Assembly: GCA_033398695.1 (NCBI GenBank) | Contig: CM065815.1 | Location: 97,492,501 to 97,556,500 of the forward strand | Source: Orobanche coerulescens | Lineage: Eukaryota; Streptophyta; Magnoliopsida; Lamiales; Orobanchaceae | Length of the DNA: 64,000 nucleotides | Direction: 5' to 3' | Shown: piece by piece, positions 1 to 11,342 of the stretch | How the letters are laid out: every line of letters starts with the position of its first letter | Numbering within the stretch: the first letter of the stretch is position 1 | Position numbers and translations under genes: made by a program | The notes under the pieces: model-generated | What the model was told of the DNA's origin: nothing | The model's input: the letters and a program-made list of their open reading frames with translations, nothing else | Database searches by the model: none

Positions 1-900
1 AAACTTGTAGAGATCATCCACCTCAAGTCTTGTTGTAGATTTTCGACCTCTACTTGAATCATTCATCCAAATCAAGGTATTTTGGCTTGAACCCTTGTTT
101 TTGTAGATTTGGGGATTTTTCTTTTTGATTTCGTTTCCAATCCGTTTTTAATCAATTAATTGTTGTATAAATGTTGTTTTAAACTTGTTCTACGGATTGG
201 ATACTCGTATCTTTGGTTCGTTCGACCCGAGGGGTGATTTCTTTGTTCTTGAAGGGTCTTGAACATTTAATGTTCGATTAAATGTTCGAATGAGTTCCCT
301 TTGATAGTTTGTTGGGATTTCCGTTGTTTTTGGCCTTGATTCTCGTCGTAATCATGTTTTATTATTCTTTACGGAGGATTATAGGTGCTCGATGATTCCG
401 ATGTTGAATTCCGTGGTGATTGATGATTCGTGTGGTGTTTTCCCGTAGTAATTTCGGTGCTATCGCGTTCTAGATAGTGTTCGGGAATTTGAGGGCTACC
501 CGGCCGTATCCGTTCATTTTTTCATTGCTCGTGATATCGAGGCAAGTACCTTGTCCATACTATTCTTGTTTTGTGGATATGATAATTAGTAACCGCCTTT
601 ATGTGTTTATTTGATCGTGTGTTTCGAACTTTCAAAAGATTCGGTTTAGTCTTGTTAAAGGCTTGCTTTCAAAACGCGTGTGTTTTGTAAATGGTGTGGT
701 TTGAGAATGACTATGTGAACTCTATGGATATGTTTGGTGTTGATGTTGCACTTGGTATTGCGTGTGGGCGTATATTATTTCATTTCGGTGCGTTGTGGTT
801 TGACGTGGTGTTTTGCTAAGTGTTTGATGCCTCTTCCGAATTTTTTGAATATCCTTGATGTGCTATGTTATTTGTGTGAATGTGTGGATATGGTTGAAGG

Positions 901-1056
901 TCTACGGTGACACATGTCACGTGATCATGTGGTCAGGATGCAACAAGTGATTGATCCAACCGTGAGAGCCTGAGATAATCTACGGTGGCACATGGCATGC
1001 GATCATGTGGCCAGGATGCAACAAGCGATTGATCCAACCGTGAGATGTGTGTGATT
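901..1056 (+). repeat. 78-bp tandem duplication inside LTR A
   Basis: Two direct copies, starting at 901 and 979, share a core carrying GATCATGTGG and ATTGATCCAACCGTGAGA. The same duplication is present in the other A LTRs (starting near 6181, 20950 and 26024), so it predates array formation. Other LTR families here carry a different tandem duplication at the same relative place, upstream of the hairpin. Confidence 0.85.
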
Positions 1057-1520
1057 TGTTTCGCTAGCCAGCTCGGGAGGGTCCTCAGGGACTCGGGTGG
1101 GATGTGCGTGGTAGCGTCCGGTCTAGGCGATGCGCGTGCGTGATTATGTTTCGTTGATTTTATGTCCGTTGAGGACACGTGATGTTGGGCTCGACCACCT
1201 GTAAATTGTTGGTGGTTTCCTATTTGCGAAAACAAAACATTTGGTGTGACCTATTGATTTTGGAAGAGAAGGATTTTATAATCCTAAATTATTTTCTATT
1301 AAAACTCTCGATGGCATTTTAAACTGTTTCATAAATTGTTTCCCTTTTATTGTGGTCTTTCGGTTTCTGGAATGTCTTACTCAAACTCTTGCCTCGGGAA
1401 GTACTTTTCGTTACTTTTGGATTTTTGAGGATTCCTGGTTATTGTTATTCATGGAATGTGAATTGTATGGCTCGTATTTGCACTTTGTTCTTGCACTAGC
1501 AAAACAGTGGAGTTTTGCTA

Positions 1521-1541
1521 ACCCCCGAGTATTCGGGGGGT
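1521..1541 (+). other. Hairpin in LTR A, about 360 bp before the LTR end
   Basis: Inverted repeat CCCCCGA / TCGGGGG around the loop GTAT. Equivalents in the other A LTRs are at 6809-6824, 21578-21596 (one mismatch) and 26648-26665. The B, D and F LTRs have a shorter hairpin with a UUCG or UACG loop at the homologous position, after the shared TTTTGCTAA. It would be transcribed as part of the LTR RNA. Its function is unknown. Confidence 0.75.
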
Positions 1542-1905
1542 GGATGTCTATTTTTGCATTCAGGTTTTGGAGCATAGCACAGGGTCGGCACAAAGGATGA
1601 TGAAAGATGAACGATACTAATCACACGAGGATCCGTTGATGTCGTATTGGTCCAGTTGTATTTTCTTTTCCGCTACAGTATCTTTTCCCCGTTGTACGGG
1701 AGTTTATTGTATTTTGACCCCTGCGTGGGTATGTATTTGGAAGTGAGTTGTATGTTATTATTGAAAGACCAAGTCGGTCTACTGAGTCATTTTAGCCTTA
1801 AAGGCGATGTTTAGATGTTTGATTTTAGTTATCAGCCTGGTAGATCCTCGAGGAGAGGGTCTACGGCGTGTAATATCTCTGAGTGGATTGGGGGTGTTAC
1901 ATAAA

Positions 1906-1917
1906 TGGTATCAGAGC
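1906..1917 (+). promoter_or_regulatory. Primer binding site (initiator tRNA-Met), unit 1
   Basis: TGGTATCAGAGC lies 4 bases after the LTR end. It matches the complement of the 3' end of plant initiator tRNA-Met, the usual primer for minus-strand DNA synthesis in this group. Confidence 0.93.
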
Positions 1918-3304
1918 TTAGGTTGTGGAAACCTAGGTTGTTGGGTCAGTAGTGTCTGTTGAGTTTTGTTTCGTCGGATTTTATCTGACGGAGTCGTGTC
2001 GCGACGCGTCGTTTGAGTTTGTTGGTCGTGATTAGTATCGTGGGGCGATCATCATCTTCGTGCGACCTGTGGCTGTAAGTCTCCCTTCTTTGTGTTGTGC
2101 CTCGTGTGACACGAGCTATTTTTTTATGATTATTTATTAAGCGACGGAATCCTCTTACGGATTTTGATTTCTTGATACGTGACTATTTGACTCTCATATT
2201 TCGTTCATGTGAGGAGTAGTGTTGCTGGATTGTGCATGTTGGACTGTTTTTCTTTTATCCGCTGCGTGAGTTCCTTTGTAATTGCTTTCGGTATTTTACT
2301 GACTAAGTTTTATTTCGAAAACCGATTCCTTTAACCGAATTTTTGGCCTTGACCGTTTTGACGGTAGTTGGGTGTTTTCAAATGATTTCGTGAGTTTTGA
2401 TAAGTACTACCGTCATCGGCCTTTTTGGGCATTTTTGTAATTGGTTTTTAGCCTGATGGGTTCCGGCACGGGACCCACGGCGCTATAATGTTCTGTTTAA
2501 TTACCCTAAATTTTTGGGCATTCTAGCCCATTGAATTATCTTGGAAAAAACTTGAGTATCTTAGAAGATAAATTTCGAGACGTACTTTTAAAATGAATTA
2601 TTTTCTCGTGGTACATCCAAGGTGCCACAATATGTTTCAAAATTCTTCTACCTCGAGGACACAAAAATGTTTTGAGATATTTTCAATGTTTTATAAACAC
2701 TTTTACTTAGACCCGAGGGTCGAATATTCTGAAAGTTTTTCACTAAGAGAAGGTGTCCTCATTTTTGTTCAAACGCAAGATGATTTTCAAAGTCTCGAAA
2801 ATGATGTTGTTCAACTTTTTGTAAAATGATACTCAAGATCAACTGGTGTTTCCAAATTGTTTTCAAAAGGTGGTTTTCGTTTTTAAAGACCTATCATTCC
2901 TGTTTGCGGACCGGAAATGCATGTATGGTTTTCGAACTTTCGTTACGGTGCTAATCCCGATTTGTGATTGAATTGGTGGCGTGAGCGTCGAGTCGTTGCC
3001 ACGCATATGTTTTGTTAACCCTTTGTGGGAGGTGTGATGACGATCTTCAATGTTTTCATTTCGTGGGGGCTTGCGTGTTATCGCACCTGTGTGAGCTGTT
3101 AAAGCTTGGGTTTGTGCGTTTATGCACATGGGTAATTGTTTCATGAGGTTTGTGATTATGTGCTGGTTATTGTTCGGGCCGTTAAGGTCGCCGAACGATG
3201 CCGTCGTTGCTGTTATATTCATGTGTGTGTTGCCTTGCGATGGTAATCGTTGTATGTGTTATGTGTTATGATCTTTTGTTGTGCTGAATGGTTACTTATT
3301 CAGT
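1918..3304 (+). other. Untranslated leader of family A, unit 1
   Basis: This 1.4-kb stretch between primer site and gag has no convincing gene. Short open frames in both strands are repeated in all three units only because the units are recent copies. Segments of it (for example near 1918-2200 and 2515-3250) are recognisable, diverged, inside element E at 37310-37830 and 38525-39241. The equivalent leaders are 7199-8580 and 21974-23362. Confidence 0.7.
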
Positions 3305-4329
3305 ATGCCGATGGGCCGAGGTCGTGGTCGTGGCGACCGGATGCGTGATCGGGATCATGCTGTCGGTGATGGTATTGGTATTGGTGTTGCTACTATTTTG
3401 CAGCAGGTAGCCACACAGATGACTCAGTTGACTCAGGCAGTTCAGCGTGTTACCGATGTGACACAACACACTGGTGCAAATCAGTGGCTTCGAGAAGTGG
3501 TTCGTATGAATCCCCCTCGTTTATTTAGTGCCGCAGATGCTTTAGGTCAGGATGGTTGGCTTTTCGGTTGGAAAAGATTTTCGAGATAGTTGATTGTCCG
3601 GAAGAACGTAAGGTCCGGTAGCGCGGTATCTTTTCGACAAAGATGCCGCTAGGTGGTGGGAGCGATTAAGCCTCAAGATCGTGTTGTCGGATGGGCGAGT
3701 TCGAGAAATTCATGAGAGATGAGTTTTGTCCTAACCGATCAGAAATCAGAGGATTAATGAATTCTTTTCGGCGAAACCGCAGGATGTACCGCTGTCTCAA
3801 GCTATTATTGATTTTAGCAAACAGCTCGGCTATGTGCAGAATCAAGTAAGGACAGAGGAGGACAAGATTTGTCATTTTAGTAGGCGGATGAAGCCGGAGA
3901 TTCGTCAGTACATGGCAGGTCTCGCTTGTACTTCCTTGAGATATTATCAGAATAGGGCGTTAGCCTATGAGCTATCCAGATTATCGACCGAGAGTATGTC
4001 TGACTCGAAGAAACAGAAAACCATTGGGAACCTTTCAGGAAATCAGGGGAGTGGGCCCCTTGAGGTTGGGACTCCGTTTCGTCATCCCAAAATGGTTCCT
4101 AGATCGCGTGATCAGAGGAGTAGTACCCCTGCAGTGAGTAATGTGAGCACTTCGAAGATATGTTATAAGCAATGATCGGCGGGCCATCTTGCGAAGAATT
4201 GTCGTTCACCGTTAGTCATTTGTTTGAGTGTGGACAAGTGGGTCACCGATCCGTACATTGCGAGACGGTGGTGAGAGGTTTGGGGATCGAGGTTGCGTTT
4301 ACGCTCCGAAAGGACACGGAGATGCCTAG
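3305..4329 (+). pseudogene. gag: gag-like polyprotein gene, unit 1 (frameshifted)
   Basis: The start is ATG at 3305, giving MPMGRGRGRGDR; an upstream in-frame ATG at 3281 is less likely because the arginine/glycine-rich start is shared with the gag of B, D and F. The first part is open to 3589. A cluster of small indels at 3550-3740 then breaks the frame, and a readable part resumes at 3834-4175 (MQNQVRTEEDK). The zinc-knuckle region near 4160-4270 is also damaged. Compared with unit 3, almost every change in 3550-3740 falls on a CAG, CTG, CCG or CCGG site. The protein would coat the RNA in a virus-like particle. No pol follows. Confidence 0.85.
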
Positions 4330-4678
4330 TGTGGTTTTGAGGATTTCGGCGTAGTCCGAATTATTTATGATTGCCCTTGTGGATCGTTTTGTGTTTATTC
4401 TCTGTTTTCTCATTGCGTGTTTTCTTGTAACAAGTACTTTGTGTTTTGTGATTGTTTGGATAATTGACTTGATTGTATTATCTGTTTGATGACGCTTGTC
4501 ACTTGTTGGTTTTATTATGTCTCTACGGTGGCGTTGTGTTGGTCGTTGTGGAGCGTGTTTTCACGCCGGATGTCTCTTTGCGTTTCTTGCAGCGTTTCGC
4601 CGTTGGGCGCGAGTTTTCGGGTTTTGTGTATCTCGTCGAGTTTTCCTGGCGGGTATATTGTTTCCCCCTACTTGTTTT
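4330..4678 (+). other. 3' noncoding part of family A internal region, unit 1
   Basis: Between gag and the polypurine tract lie about 350 bp with overlapping short open frames in three frames and on both strands. None resembles RT, integrase or a chromodomain, so I treat it as noncoding. Similar sequence occurs in units 2 (19088-19440) and 3 (24391-24743), and diverged in element E at 40005-40142 plus 49728-49836. Confidence 0.7.
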
Positions 4679-4715
4679 AAGTTTCGGGACGAAACTTCTT
4701 TTAAGGAGGGTAGAA
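4679..4715 (+). promoter_or_regulatory. Stem-loop plus polypurine tract, unit 1
   Basis: AAGTTTCGGGACGAAACTT (4679-4697) folds as an 8-bp stem with loop GGA. It is followed by the purine-rich TTAAGGAGGGTAGAA (4701-4715), which abuts the LTR start TGTAAT at 4716. The purine tract would prime plus-strand DNA synthesis. The same arrangement stands before the 3' LTR of every gypsy-type element in the window. Confidence 0.88.
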
Positions 4716-7182
4716 TGTAATATCCGCAATTTCGAATTTCGGTAATTTTCTTTTTTCGGCAGAAGTCCGTTTTGATGACTCTCTCATGACTGTTTCGTCA
4801 TTTCAAGAATGATTAATTCTGCACTTTTTGTCATCCGAGTTCGTTTCGGTGTCGTTTTGTTGAGTTCCGTGTCCTTAATCGACTTTTTCACGTGGGAGTT
4901 CGACTTTGTAAAGTCACCATTAATTCTTGGAAACTCCAAAAATTCTGAATCTTTGCAATATTATAGAGCATCAAGTTAGCTTTCCAATGGTTCAAGCGAT
5001 GAGTCAATCGGAGTTCAGACGAAGGAGTTATGGTTGAAATAGCTAAGACTACGCGATGTGCCTTTTTCGTGTTGGTGTGGACTGTACCGTGTGCCGCGGC
5101 ACACTTCAGCGGGGCCGCGGCACTAAGCTGATTCTGGCGTATTTTTGGCCACAGGCGCGGCACACGGGCTTTTACGCACTTTTAGCGATTTTCGAGGAGA
5201 AACATTCATTTTCTCCTCTCTTCTTCCTCCTCCCATTCTAGGCGATTCTAAGGGCGATTTTGGGCGATTTGAGTGCTCCCAAACTTGTAGAGATCATCCA
5301 CCTCAAGTCTTGTTGTAGATTTTCGACCTCTACTTGAATCATTCATCCAAATCAAGGTATTTTGGCTTGAACCCTTGTTTTTGTAGATTTGGGGATTTTT
5401 CTTTTTGATTTCGTTTCCAATCCGTTTTTAATCAATTAATTGTTGTATAAACGTTGTTTTGAACTAGTTCTAAGGATTGGATACTCGTATCTTTGGTTCG
5501 TTCGACCCGAGGGGTGATTTCTTTGTTCTTGAAGGGTCTTGAACATTTAATGTTCGATTAAATGTTCGAATGAGTTCCCTTTGATAGTTTGTTGAGATTT
5601 CCGTTGTTTTTGGCCTTGATTCTCGTCATAATCATGTTTTATTATTCTTTACAGAGGATTATAGGTGCTCGATGATTCCGATGTTGAATTCCGTGGTGAT
5701 TGATGATTCGTGTGGTGTTTTCCCGTAGTAATTTCGGTGCTATCGCGTTCTAGATAGTGTTCGGGAATTTGAGGGCTACCCGGCCGTATCCGTTCATTTT
5801 TCCATTGCTCGTGATATCGAGGAAAGTACCTTGTCCATACTATTCTTGTTTTGTGGATATGATAATTAGTAACCGCCTCTATGTGTTTATTTGATCGTGT
5901 GTTTCGAACTTCCAAAAGATTCGGTTTAGCCTTGTTAAAGGCTTGCTTTCAAAACGTGTGTGTTTTGTAAATGGTGTGGTTTGAGAATGACTATGTGAAC
6001 TCTATGGATATGTTTGGTGTTGATGTTGCACTTGGTATTGCGTGTGGGGGTATATTATTTCATTTCGGTGCGTTGTGGTTTGACGTGGTGTTTTGCTAAG
6101 TGTTTGATGCCTCTTGCGAATTGTTTGAATATCCTTGATGTGCTATGTTATTTGTGTGAATGTGTGGATATGGTTGAAGGTCTACGGTGACACATGGCAC
6201 GTGATCATGTGGTCAGGATGCAACAAGTGATTGATCCAACCGTGAGAGCCTGAGATAATCTACGGTGGCACATGGCATGCGATCATGTGGCCAGGATGAA
6301 ACAAGCGATTGATCCAACCGTGAGATGTGTGTGATTTGTTTCGCTAGCCAGCTCGGGAGGGTCCTCCAAGGCCTCGGGTGGGATGTCTGTGGTAGCGTCC
6401 CGGTCCTAGGCGATGCGCGTGCGTGATTATGTTCCGTTGATTTTATGTCCTTTGAGGACACGTGATGTTGGGCTCTGACCCTGTAAATTGTTGGTGGTTT
6501 CCTATTTGCGAAAACAAAACATTTGGGCTGTGACCCTATTGATTTTTGGAAAGAGAAGGATTTTATAATCCTAAATTATTTTCTATTAAAACTCTCGATG
6601 CCATTTTAAACTGTTTCATAAATTGTTTCCCTTTTATTGTGGTCTTTCGGTTTCTGGAATGTCTTACTCAAACTCTTGCCTCGGGAAGTACTTTTCGTTA
6701 CTTTTGGATTTTTGAGGATTCCTGGTTATTGTTATTCGTGGAATGTGAATTGTATGGCTCGTATTTGCACTTTGTTCTTGCACTAGCAAAACGGTGGAGT
6801 TTTGCTAACCCCGAGTATTCGGGGGTGGATGTCTATTTTGCATTCGAGTTTTGGAGCATAGCACGAGTCGGCACAAAGGATGATGAAAGATGAACGATAC
6901 TAATCACACGAGGATCCGTTGATGTCGTATTGGTCTAGTTGTATTTTCTTTTCACGCAGATATCTTTTCCCGTTATGCGGGAGTTTATTGTATTTTGACC
7001 CCTGCGTGGGTATGTATTTGGAAGTGAGTTGTATGTTATTATTGAAAGACCAAGTCGGTCTACTGAGTCATTTTAGCCTTAAAGGCGATGTTTAGATGTT
7101 TGATTTTAGTTATCAGCCTGGTAGATCCTCGAGGAGAGGGTCTACGGCGTGTAATATCTCTGAGTGGATTGGGGGTGTTACA
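4716..7182 (+). repeat. LTR of family A, copy 1 (complete, shared by units 1 and 2)
   Basis: 2467 bp from TGTAATATCC to TGTTACA, flanked by a polypurine tract on the left and a primer site on the right. It serves as 3' LTR of unit 1 and 5' LTR of unit 2. It contains the palindrome pair at 5091-5123, a CT-rich stretch at about 5214-5237 that may lie near the transcript start, the tandem duplication from 6181 and the hairpin at 6809-6824. I see no clear TATA box. Confidence 0.92.
5091..5123 (+). promoter_or_regulatory. Palindrome pair GTGCCGCGGCAC in U3 of LTR A
   Basis: A perfect 12-bp palindrome (5091-5102) is followed 9 bp later by a near-copy (5112-5123). Both are intact in copies 2 (19853-19864, 19874-19885) and 3 (25156-25167, 25177-25188). 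They sit in the place where other families carry TAGCG-YR-CGCTA or TTACGTACGTAA sites, so they may be enhancer-like binding sites. This is inference from position. Confidence 0.6.
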
Positions 7183-7186
7183 TAAA

Positions 7187-7198
7187 TGGTATCAGAGC
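7187..7198 (+). promoter_or_regulatory. Primer binding site (tRNA-Met), unit 2
   Basis: TGGTATCAGAGC lies 4 bases after the LTR end at 7182. Confidence 0.93.
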
Positions 7199-8580
7199 TT
7201 AGGTTGTGGAAACCTAGGCTGTCGGGTCAGTAGTGTCTGTTGAGTTTTGTTTCGTCGGATTTTATCTGACGGAGTCGTGTCGCGACGCGTCGTTTGAGTT
7301 TGTTGGTCGTGATTAGTATCGTGGGGCGATCATCATCTTCGTGCGACCTATGGCTGTAAGTCTCCCTTCTTTGTGTTGTGCCTCGTGTGACACGAGCTAT
7401 TTTTTTTATGATTATTTATTAAGCGACGGAATCCTCTTATGGATTTTGATTTCTTGATACGTGACTATTTGACTCTCATATTTCGTTCATGTGAGGAGTA
7501 GTGTTGCTGGATTGTGCATGTTGGACTGTTTTTCTTTTATCCACTGCGTGAGTTCCTTTGTAATAGCTTTCGGTATTTTACCGACTAAGTTTTATTTCGA
7601 AAACCGATTCCTTTAACCGAGTTTTTGGCCTTGACCGTTTGTGGTAGTTGGGTGTTTTCAAATGATTTCGTGAGTTTTGATAAGTACTACCGTCATCGGC
7701 CTTTTGGGCATTTTTGTAATTGGTTTTTAGCACGGTGGGTTCGGCACGGGACCCACGGCGCTATAATGTTACATTTAATTACAGAAATTTTTGGGCATTC
7801 TAGCCCATTGAATTATCTTGGAAAAAACTTGAGTATCTTAGAAGATAAATTTGAGACGTACTTTTAAAATGAATTATTTTCTCGTGGTACATCCAAGGTG
7901 CCACAATATGTTTCAAAATTCTTCTACCTCGAGGACCCAAAATGTTTTGAGATATTTTCAATGTTTTATAAACACTTTTACTTAGACCCGAGGGTCGAAT
8001 ATTCTGAAAGTTTTTCACTAAGAGAAGGCGTCCTCATTTTTGTTCAAACGCAAGATGATTTTCAAAGTCTCGAAAATGATGTTGTTCAACTTTTTGTAAA
8101 ATGATACTCAAGATCAACTGGTGTTTCCAAATTGTTTTCAAAAGGTGGTTTTCGTTTTTAAAGACCTATCATTCCTGTTTGCGGACCGGAAATGCATGTA
8201 TGGTTTTCGAACTTTCGTTACGGTGCTAATCCCGATTTGTGATTGAATTGGTGGCGTGAGCGTCGAGTCGTTGCCACGCATATGTTTTGTTAACCCTTTG
8301 TGGAAGGTGTGATGACGATCTTCAATGTTGTCATTTCGTGGTGGTTTGCGTGTTATCGCACCTGTGTGAGCTGTTAAAGCTTGGGTTTGTGCGTTTATGC
8401 ACATGGGTAATTGTTTCATGAGGTTTGTGATTATGTCTTTGGTTATTGTTCGGGCCGTTAAGGTCGCCGAACGATGCCGTCGTTGCTGTTATATTTATGT
8501 GTGTGTTGCCTTGCGACGGTAATCGTTGTATGTGTTATGTGTTATGATCTTCTGTTGTGCTGAATGGTTACTTATTCAGT

Positions 8581-9353
8581 ATGCCGATGGGCCGAGGTCG
8601 TGGTCGTGGCGACCGGATGCGTGATCGGGATCATGCTGCCGGTGATGGTATTGGTATTGGTGTTGCTACTATTTTGCAGCAGGTAGCCACACAGATGACT
8701 CAGTTGACTCAGGCAGTTCAGCGTGTTACTGATGTGACACAACACACTGGTGCAAATCAGTGGCTTCGAGAAGTGGTTCGTATGAATCCCCCTCGTTTCG
8801 CTGGTGCTGCAGATGCTTTAGGCTGGGATGGTTGGATTTTCCAGTTGGAAAAGATTTTCGAGAAAGTTGATTGTCCAGAAGAACGTAAGGTCCCGGTAGT
8901 GCAGTATCTTTTCGACAAAGATGCCGCTAGCTGGTGGGAGGCAGTTAAGCCTCAAGATCGTGTTGTCACATGGGCAGAGTTCCAGAAATTCATGAGAGAT
9001 GAGTTTTGTCCGGAACCGATCAGAAATCAGAGGATTAATGAATTCTTTTCGGCGAAACCGTAGGATGTACCGCTGTCTCAAGCTATTATTGATTTTAGCA
9101 AACAGCTCGGCTATGTGCAGAATCAAGTAAGGACAGAGGAGGACAAGATTTGTCATTTTAGTAGGCGGATGAAGCCAGAGATTTGTCAGTACATGGCAGG
9201 TCTCGCTTGTACTTCCTTGAGAGATTATCAGAATAGGGCGTTAGCCTATGAGCTATCCAGATTATCGACCGAGAGTATGTCTGACTCGAAGAAACAGAAA
9301 ACCGTTGGGAACCTTTCAGGAAATCAGGGGAGTGGGCCCCTTGAGGTTGGGAC
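8581..9353 (+). pseudogene. gag: gag-like gene, unit 2, 5' part
   Basis: ATG at 8581 opens the same RG-rich start as in units 1 and 3. The frame is continuous except for one TAG at 9061-9063, where units 1 and 3 have CAG (C to T in a CHG context). The segment includes the typical retrotransposon gag core with ASWWEAVKPQ and the FSRRMKPEI stretch. It is cut at 9353 by insertion of element B; the 3' part resumes after the target duplication at 18829. Without the stop codon and the insertion this would be the least indel-damaged gag copy. Confidence 0.88.
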
Positions 9354-9506
9354 TGTAATGCCCGAGATCTTTGTTATGTAATTGGAACTTGTGATATTGT
9401 AATGATTGTACTTTTGTCTGAGTATTATTCTCCGTATTTCATAATCCGATGTTGCCGTGCGTTTAATTTCATGGTTGTGATTTGTAAGGTTGAAATTCTG
9501 TGCATG

Positions 9507-9813
9507 TAGCGCACGCTACAGGCTAAGGGTAGCGTACGCTAACATGGTTTCATAGCGCACGCTACAGAATGTAATTAGCGCACGCTATGCGTGGTCAAAT
9601 TGATTGGGACGTGCGGTAGGTGAGATCTGGCGGGGACCTGTCCGGATCGTGTCGGGTGTACTGACGGCTTTCGGGAAAAGCGAGTCAACGCCTTAGCGCA
9701 CGCTACGGTATATGCGTAGCGCACGCTAAGTGCCGAGTCTGATTTAGGCGTGAGCCGTTAGCGCACGCTACAAACAGGGTCTAGCGCGCGCTAATAGCCA
9801 TTTATTATAAATA
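9507..9813 (+). promoter_or_regulatory. Palindrome cluster plus TATA box in U3 of element B
   Basis: Eight sites of the form TAGCG-YR-CGCTA: 9507-9518, 9530-9541, 9553-9564, 9576-9587, 9694-9705, 9717-9728, 9759-9770 and 9782-9793. Central steps are CA (six), TA (one) and CG (one). TATAAATA at 9806-9813 follows 12 bp after the last site. Several sites in the first group are about 23 bp centre to centre, roughly two helical turns. The layout suggests promoter-proximal protein-binding sites; the binding protein is unknown. Confidence 0.8.
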
Positions 9814-10467
9814 GGACATCATCCTATTCAAGATTTGATTTTTCTCCTCCCATAACCCGAACTCTTACACTTAGATCATAACTCCCTTCGTCCCAAACAC
9901 TTCATATCAACCTCCTAGTTCGAGATTGAAGATCATACATCATTGGAGATTGGTGTTCAAGCCTTCGGTATTGGATTGCTTCATTTCATCCGTGTTCTTC
10001 ACTACTTCGAGGTAGGTGATTCTTCACCAATGATTAGTATGTTCATAAGGAAGATTTGAATCATGTTTGGATAGCAAGTATTTCGTTCACCACATGTTAG
10101 AAGGATACTTTTGACGTATCGGCATTATATATCGTATGAACCTTTGAACCATCTTATTATAAGGACTCTAAGCATGTTCAAATCAAGCTATGATCAATAA
10201 TCGGATATTTACCCGTTGATACGTTTTACGATGGAATCATGTGTTTTGGGACGTAGAACAAATGGAACTTAGATTATTTCTTGGAGATCGTAGATGAATT
10301 ATGATGTTGAGTTGGCTATTCGTATATTTGTATTTCACGATCATAAATCTTCCGCAAACCTTATTAGCATGATTTGCCCGAGGATAACTTGTATTATCAC
10401 GGTAGGATTCATGAGTTCCTCACCATTCAACCCAGTTTTAGGCTTGCGATGATACGCCATGCAATAT

Positions 10468-10650
10468 TAGCGCACGCTAACACGTATGAGTTAACGTGCG
10501 CTATCGGTCGAATAACGCCCAAACGTCGTAGCGTCGTTATGAGACCAGCCAGTCGGCGCCAGACCGTGGCTAACGACGCTAGTCTTATACGATAGCGTAC
10601 GCTAACGATCTGTCTTAGCGCCGTTACGTAGAAATGCGTGGCGCTAAGCG
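10468..10650 (+). promoter_or_regulatory. Downstream palindrome cluster in 5' LTR of B
   Basis: About 660 bp downstream of the TATA box is a second group of TAGCG/CGCTA-type sites (for example TAGCGCACGCTA near 10468 and TAGCGTACGCTA near 10594), mixed with degraded versions. Equivalent clusters are at 17607-17790 (3' LTR), 41163-41372 and 48388-48592 (D), and 55912-56130 and 63197-63425 (F). These would be inside the transcribed part. Confidence 0.7.
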
Positions 10651-11328
10651 ATCGAGCGATTGGTTATTTTGAGCTTTTCGGTAGTAGACGAATTGTTAGG
10701 CCATTGTTCGACTTGAGATGATTTGTATATCGTTCCTTTTGTTAAGGTTCGAGCACATTACGTTGATCGAAGGAGGCGGCCTTCGAGTGTGTTGAGATCA
10801 TCGAAGTATTTCGTCTTGCCATTTTCGAGGCAAGTATCATATGTCGAGTTCGATTTATATTGAATCTTTGATCGTGCTTGTGGTTTTGTTCATATTGTTG
10901 AATATGAGATGTATTTCTGAAAATTCTCATGATATTAGTTGATTATTTGTTCATATTGATGAACATATTAAAATGCATATGTGTATGCATAGTTGATTAG
11001 TTATGGTATAAATGATCAGGGGATCATGAGGATCTATCTTGAGGTATTTGGATCGAATGTCCACCATGCGTTGGTCCGACGGGATCATCATGGGGATCTA
11101 TCTTTGAGGCTGGATCGGCTGACGGGTTTTCCACCATGCGTTGGTCCGCGGGATCATCATGGGGATCTATACCAAGAAGTATTTGGATCATTTGGATTAC
11201 CTGTATTGTGTAGATGGAATCGTGAGGATTCGCATCGTTGGATTCCGGTGGCGGAAGTCCGTTTGTATGTTTTATGATGTATTAATGATTTATTCTATGA
11301 CGATACTTGTACTAGCATTGTTTTGCTA

Positions 11329-11342
11329 ACCCCTTCGGGGGT
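11329..11342 (+). other. UUCG-tetraloop hairpin in 5' LTR of B
   Basis: ACCCC-TTCG-GGGGT: a 5-bp stem closed by C-G around TTCG, an RNA tetraloop of the very stable UNCG class. The copy in the 3' LTR is at 18481-18494. It is preceded by TTTTGCTA, as in the A, D and F LTRs. Confidence 0.75.

Larger units (their letters stand above)
1..1901 (+). repeat. LTR of family A, copy 0 (5' part outside window)
   Basis: It aligns base for base with 5281-7182, the last 1.9 kb of the complete LTR at 4716-7182, and ends TGTTACA at 1901 just before a tRNA-Met primer site. The U3 part with the palindromes is missing because the window starts inside the LTR. It contains a 78-bp tandem duplication at 901-1056 and a GC hairpin at 1521-1541. 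The run at about 1060-1260 differs from the other copies by many one-base changes, mostly at CCG/CAG/CTG trinucleotides. Confidence 0.9.

Noticed and set aside
1906..1917. TGGTATCAGAGC considered as part of a tRNA gene
   Set aside because: Only the 12-base primer complement is present, at the exact distance from an LTR end; there is no cloverleaf.
2593..2829. A 78-codon open frame in the A leader, repeated at 22651 and partly at 7898
   Set aside because: It is identical only because the units are recent duplicates, no family is recognisable, and the diverged counterpart in element E does not keep the frame.
2863..3222. A 119-codon antisense frame in the A leader, also at 22921 and 8138
   Set aside because: It is antisense to the retroelement, of low complexity in composition, and without known motifs or conservation beyond the duplication.
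4473..4745. Several overlapping frames downstream of gag in A (also near 19247 and 24537), considered as a pol or env remnant
   Set aside because: Three frames and both strands are open at once, no RT, integrase, chromodomain or envelope motif appears, and the frames run into the polypurine tract and LTR.
9507..9793. Regularly repeated TAGCGCACGCTA sites as a possible CRISPR array
   Set aside because: Repeats are only 12 bp, spacing is irregular, the context is a plant LTR promoter, and no cas gene is present.
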